From assembly GCA_030589835.1 (NCBI GenBank), contig JAUUZS010000089.1, forward strand, positions 1 through 10,718: 10,718 nt of DNA, given 5' to 3'. This document shows positions 7,611 through 10,718 of the stretch, piece after piece (within the stretch, counting starts at the first letter, position 1; every line of letters begins with the position of its first letter). The notes beneath the pieces are model-generated. The model ran no database searches and was not told where the DNA came from. It worked only from the letters and a program-made list of their open reading frames with translations. Position numbers and translations under genes: made by a program. Origin of the DNA: Cyclobacteriaceae bacterium. GTDB taxonomy: Bacteria > Bacteroidota > Bacteroidia > Cytophagales > Cyclobacteriaceae.

Positions 7611-7786
7611 TTATGGTTGTGAAGTAGCATTCAGCAGCGACGCATTAAAAGGGAATTCGGTGTAAATCCGAAACAGTTCCCGCTGCTGTAATCCCATTTT
7701 GAGATTTGATCTATTCAATCTCCACTGCTCCGACTGGTCGGGGTGGGAAGGAAGTCAAATCAGGGAAAGTCAGAAGACCTGCCATT
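7611..7786 (+). promoter_or_regulatory. Cobalamin riboswitch aptamer
   Basis: The leader has the hallmarks of the cobalamin aptamer. The conserved core has GGGAA (7651-7655) pairing with TTCCC (7677-7681), around a CGG/CCG stem (7658-7660, 7668-7670) with loop TGTAAAT, followed by CCCGCTGCTGTAA. The 3' B12 box AGTCAGAAGACCTGCC (7768-7783) differs from the consensus as I recall it at two positions. Between them are the peripheral hairpins GAGATT/AATCTC (7701-7722) and CCGAC/GTCGG (7730-7741). A short closing stem may form between ATGG (7613-7616) and CCAT (7782-7785). It lies directly upstream of an ABC importer and so indicates B12 repression of that importer, as known for the class. The outer boundaries are estimates. 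Confidence 0.95.
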
Positions 7787-7814
7787 TTAAATTAGCTTCG
7801 GGATTAAGGCAGGT
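7777..7814 (+). promoter_or_regulatory. Possible riboswitch expression platform masking the btuF start region
   Basis: ACCTGCC (7777-7783), the last seven bases of the B12 box, is perfectly complementary to GGCAGGT (7808-7814), which ends three bases before the btuF ATG. An inner TTAA/TTAA pair (7787-7790, 7804-7807) could extend the stem past a three-base bulge. This hairpin would cover the only Shine-Dalgarno-like AGG before btuF, suggesting control of translation. Which state (B12 bound or free) uses the stem cannot be read from pairing alone. No T-run follows, so it is not an intrinsic terminator. Confidence 0.6.
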
Positions 7815-7817
7815 AAC

Positions 7818-9005
7818 ATGGCAAAATATTTATCAAGCAAATCTTTTTATTTCAGAGCACTCTTTTGGGGAAGCGTAATGCTGCTTTTAGGGGTATATGC
7901 GTGCAGCAATAAATCAGATCATCACCTTTCTGATGTTGACAGCATAAGCCAGAGTGCTGGAAAATCGTCTGTAGACCATGCTATAGGTTTTGATATCCTA
8001 GAAGGTGATAGATTTAAAATCCTTCAACTATTTAGTCATTATAATGAGTCTTCAGATACTATAAATTTTCTGCTTAAATCAAAAGATGCCGTAATCCCTC
8101 CTCAATTTCAGGATTATCAACAAATCAGCACCCCTGTAAATCGTATAGCCTTGTTGCATTCGTCATACGTTTCTTATTTCAATTTTTGTGAGGCAACAGA
8201 AAATATAAGTTCAATATCTGAAGTAAAATATGTCTTTGACGAGGCGATTTTTTCGGCAGTAGAAAAAGGGGAATTGCCCGAGGTAGGTTACGGTGAATCG
8301 TTGGACAGAGAGATGTTGTTGTCACTTGAAACTGAATTGGTTATTACGGTAGGTTTTCCCGGTGCCCCAAATAAAAGCGAACAAATCCTCAAGGAATTGG
8401 GAATTCCGGTTTTAGTGTTTTCCGAATGGCAGGAAACAAGTTTGTTGGGCAGAATGGAATGGGTAAAAGCGGTCGCCGCACTGACTGGAAAAACTGAACA
8501 TGCCAATGCTTGGTTTAGAGAAATCGAAAGCAAATACCGCGAGCTGCTAGGCATAGCTGTAAAAGCGGCAACAATGCCCACAATCATTTGTAATCTTCCC
8601 TATAAGGGTTCCTGGTTTGTGCCCGGAGGGAATAGCTATATCAGCAATTTAATGGCCGATGCCGGAGGACGTTATCTTTGGTCTGAGGATAAGGGAACGG
8701 GCGCAATTCAATTGGACTTTGAAAGCGTTTATGCCAAGGGGATGGATGCTGACTTTTGGATTAGTCCCGACTTTGCCTATTCCACAATGGACATCCTGGA
8801 TAAAGATGAGCGACTGGCTGATTTTAAATCCTTTAAAGAAAGAAGCATATTCAATAATAATAAGCTTACCTCTCGCGGCATTACCAATGATTATTGGGAA
8901 TCCGGCATCATAAATCCGCACGTAATTCTGGCAGATATGATCAAAATCCTGCATCCCGAACTGCTTCCTGATCATCAATTACATTACTATAGACAACTCA
9001 ATTGA
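7818..9005 (+). CDS. btuF: B12 ABC transporter substrate-binding lipoprotein (BtuF-like)
   Basis: This 395-residue periplasmic binding protein belongs to the class that serves FecCD-type importers. The signal peptide has a basic start, a hydrophobic stretch (ALFWGSVMLLLGV) and the lipobox VYAC, so C29 should be lipidated and the protein tethered to a membrane. The mature part shows the two-lobe pattern: RIALLHSSYVSYF in the first lobe, LVITVGFPGAP and LGIPVLVFSEWQETS before the linking helix, then VPGGNSYISNLMADAGGRY (from residue 268) in the second lobe. It is somewhat longer than E. coli BtuF (about 266) because of a long N-terminal extension, common in Bacteroidota relatives. Siderophore- or haem-binding homologues look similar; cobalamin is assigned from the riboswitch immediately upstream. 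The ATG at 7818 follows a weak AGG-type site, and the next Met would destroy the signal peptide. The gene ends in a TTGA overlap with btuC. Confidence 0.9.
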   Translation: MAKYLSSKSFYFRALFWGSVMLLLGVYACSNKSDHHLSDVDSISQSAGKSSVDHAIGFDILEGDRFKILQLFSHYNESSDTINFLLKSKDAVIPPQFQDYQQISTPVNRIALLHSSYVSYFNFCEATENISSISEVKYVFDEAIFSAVEKGELPEVGYGESLDREMLLSLETELVITVGFPGAPNKSEQILKELGIPVLVFSEWQETSLLGRMEWVKAVAALTGKTEHANAWFREIESKYRELLGIAVKAATMPTIICNLPYKGSWFVPGGNSYISNLMADAGGRYLWSEDKGTGAIQLDFESVYAKGMDADFWISPDFAYSTMDILDKDERLADFKSFKERSIFNNNKLTSRGITNDYWESGIINPHVILADMIKILHPELLPDHQLHYYRQLN

Positions 9006-10090
9006 AAAGCTCTTCTATGCATATCGCCCCCACTCAACGAATAAGCATTTTTGGGCTTCCCAGATCCATTGTATTTGGTATTTCCATAGCTGTGCTCGGA
9101 ATACTGTTTTTAGCTGACCTTGGATTGGGATCTGTGTCAATCCCACCCGTAGATGTGCTTAAGCTATTATTGGGACAGGAAGTTGAAAATGAGCTTTGGC
9201 ATAAAATTATCTATATGATTCGGCTTCCAAAGGCAGTAAGTGCAATTCTTGCCGGTAGTGCCCTGGCTGTCGCAGGATTGCAAATGCAAACTTTGTTCAG
9301 AAATCCTTTGGCAGGGCCATCTGTTTTGGGGATTACTGTCGGTGCCGGATTGGGAGTAGCGCTGGTGATGCTGACAAGCGGTGGAGCAGCAAGTATTTAT
9401 GCAATCCGGCAGTTGGGGTTGGGAGGCAGCTGGCTGATTGTGATTGCCTCCGTAACTGGTTCTGGAATTGTGATGGCCATAATCTTATTGGTCAGTGCCA
9501 GAATTAAAGACAATATATCCTTGCTCATTGTAGGCATCATGATCGGAAATATCACCATTTCTGTTGTGAGTATATGGCAATATTTCAGTGATCCCGAGCA
9601 AATTCAGGATTACCTGATGTGGACTTTCGGGAGCCTTGGAGGAGTGACATCAAGCCAGTTGAATATTTTTATGATCATTGTATCGCTTGGATTGCTCATG
9701 GCATTTTTTGGTTCAAAATCCCTGAATACCTTATTGTTGGGGGAAAACTATGCCAGGAGCCTGGGGCTAAACATTAAGTTTACACGCATATACCTGATCA
9801 TTACCACAAGTATCCTGGCCGGAACCGTAACAGGATTTTGCGGGCCGATTGCTTTTGTAGGCATTGCAGTGCCTCATTTGTCCAGGTCGCTATTGGGAAC
9901 TTCCGATCATCGAATTTTGATCCCTGCTACTTTAGTGTTGGGAGCAGCGCTCATGTTGGGGTGCGACATCATCTCTCAATTGCCTGGAAGTCAGATTTCA
10001 TTGCCAATTAATGCCATCACAGCATTACTGGGATCTCCTGTTGTGGTTTGGGTGATCTTGAAAAACAGAAATTTAAAGACTGCATTTTGA
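9002..10090 (+). CDS. btuC: B12 ABC transporter permease (BtuC-like, FecCD family)
   Basis: This inner-membrane permease forms the dimeric channel of the B12 importer. At 362 residues with many hydrophobic segments it fits the ten-helix FecCD family. Conserved family blocks are visible: IRLP (73-76), ILAGSALAVAGLQMQTLFRN (82-101) followed by PLAGP, and GPIAFVGIAVPHLSR (281-295) near the cytoplasmic coupling region. The start is a choice. TTG at 9002 overlaps the btuF TGA as TTGA; an in-frame ATG at 9017 would shorten the protein by five residues and leave 11 bases between the genes. I prefer TTG because the next junction has the same arrangement and there no ATG is available, but ATG 9017 remains quite possible. 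Function with btuF and btuD is inferred from gene order and the shared riboswitch leader. The window's last permease codon overlaps the ATPase start. Confidence 0.93.
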   Translation: MKSSSMHIAPTQRISIFGLPRSIVFGISIAVLGILFLADLGLGSVSIPPVDVLKLLLGQEVENELWHKIIYMIRLPKAVSAILAGSALAVAGLQMQTLFRNPLAGPSVLGITVGAGLGVALVMLTSGGAASIYAIRQLGLGGSWLIVIASVTGSGIVMAIILLVSARIKDNISLLIVGIMIGNITISVVSIWQYFSDPEQIQDYLMWTFGSLGGVTSSQLNIFMIIVSLGLLMAFFGSKSLNTLLLGENYARSLGLNIKFTRIYLIITTSILAGTVTGFCGPIAFVGIAVPHLSRSLLGTSDHRILIPATLVLGAALMLGCDIISQLPGSQISLPINAITALLGSPVVVWVILKNRNLKTAF

Positions 10091-10718
10091 GAAATGCACT
10101 GCACATATCGAAGCTTGAAATTGGGTATCAGCAGCGGAAGGGGCTGCCGCTTAAGGTCGCAGGGCCTATCGATCTTTCGATGGATTCCGGCGAGCTAATA
10201 TGTTTGTTAGGGCCAAATGGTGTTGGAAAAACTACGCTTTTGCGCACCATGGCAGGCATTCAGGATTCCCTTGGCGGTGATATTTCAATCCTTGAGCATA
10301 ACCTATTTAACGTAAGTAAAAAAAAGCTTTCAAAACTTTTGAGCATTGTGCTCACTGAAAGAATTGGCTATGGAAATTTAACGGCTTTCGAGTTGATTTC
10401 CTTGGGACGAACACCCTATACGGGGTGGTTTGGTGAGTTGGACAATAAGGACAAGGATAAAATATCGTGGGCCATAGAAAGTACCGGAATTCAGCATCTG
10501 GTTCATAAAAGTATTCATGAACACAGCGATGGTGAACGACAAAAAGTAATGATTGCCAGGGCATTGGCCCAGGATACGCCGGTGATTTTACTTGATGAAC
10601 CGACAGCACATTTAGACCTTCCAAACCGCATAGATATCGTTAGGTTGTTAAGAAAGCTGGCCAGGGAAACAGGGAAAGCAATTATTATGTCGACTCATGA
10701 GCTTGACCTGGCGCTACA
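10087..10718 (+). CDS. btuD: B12 ABC transporter ATP-binding protein (BtuD-like), C-terminus cut by window edge
   Basis: This cytoplasmic ATPase would drive the BtuC channel. The 210 visible codons include Walker A GPNGVGKTT (42-50), the signature HSDGE (146-150), Walker B VILLDEP (D170, E171), the D-loop AHLD (174-177) and the switch histidine H204 in MSTHELDLAL, so the catalytic core is complete. Two motifs deviate from the textbook form: the signature begins His instead of Leu, and the Q-loop position reads LTER (about 89-92) with no glutamine. This LTER/LTDR form is, from memory, usual in Bacteroidota FecE-like ATPases. The start is taken as TTG 10087, which overlaps the btuC TGA. The first in-frame ATG (10180) lies inside the domain and would remove the opening strands. 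Family members have about 250 or more residues, so 40 or more are probably missing. Confidence 0.93.
   Translation, partial: MRNALHISKLEIGYQQRKGLPLKVAGPIDLSMDSGELICLLGPNGVGKTTLLRTMAGIQDSLGGDISILEHNLFNVSKKKLSKLLSIVLTERIGYGNLTAFELISLGRTPYTGWFGELDNKDKDKISWAIESTGIQHLVHKSIHEHSDGERQKVMIARALAQDTPVILLDEPTAHLDLPNRIDIVRLLRKLARETGKAIIMSTHELDLAL

Noticed and set aside
7430..7630. 66-residue leftward open frame between ppdK and btuF
   Set aside because: Its start lies inside the cobalamin riboswitch on the opposite strand and its composition is that of translated AT-rich DNA. I recognise no domain.
7713..7724. 12-base match between the riboswitch (ATTCAATCTCCA) and the reverse complement of the tandem repeat (1756-1767)
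   Set aside because: In AT-rich DNA one such match in 10 kb is not surprising, and in the riboswitch it is explained by a local hairpin.

Overview
The window looks like chromosomal DNA of a Bacteroidota bacterium, probably of the Cytophagales type; the rank below phylum is a guess. The base composition is moderately AT-rich and most genes lack a clear Shine-Dalgarno sequence. Two promoters carry the phylum's -7 box TAnnTTTG. Both exported proteins have lipoprotein signal peptides, and the vitamin B12 ABC ATPase has the altered Q-loop that I associate with this phylum.

Positions 1-3999 hold three leftward genes. In order of transcription they are a lipoprotein PQQ-dependent dehydrogenase with a haem c domain set inside its propeller (3999-1840), a membrane protein of the steroid 5-alpha-reductase family (1619-876), and an NAD(P)-dependent short-chain dehydrogenase that runs off the left edge (716-1). 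All three are oxidoreductases, but gaps of 220 and 159 bases separate them, so a common pathway is only a hypothesis. The first gap contains about ten tandem copies of an AGATTGA-type unit, partly arranged in a 36-base higher-order period.

Positions 4066-4526 form a compact unit. A small rightward gene for a GxxExxY / PD-(D/E)XK nuclease-fold protein lies between inverted arrays of short CAGATT/CGGATT repeats, and the right array overlaps the gene's last codons and stop. It looks like an inserted cassette, although no target duplication is visible.

Positions 4587-7328 are leftward ppdK (pyruvate, phosphate dikinase), apparently monocistronic, with a strong hairpin terminator.

Positions 7596-10718 are a rightward cobalamin uptake operon: a Bacteroidota-type promoter, a cobalamin riboswitch, the lipoprotein binding protein (btuF), the permease (btuC) and the ATPase (btuD, cut by the right edge). 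Part of the B12 box is complementary to the sequence just before the btuF start. Both gene junctions in the operon are TTGA overlaps, which suggests coupled translation from TTG start codons. Together these genes would take B12 across the inner membrane; the outer-membrane receptor is not in the window.

I found no tRNA, rRNA, CRISPR array, phage gene or transposase. The most unusual items are the repeat-flanked GxxExxY cassette, the 11/36-base tandem repeat, and the grouping of a steroid-reductase homologue with a PQQ/cytochrome c dehydrogenase.
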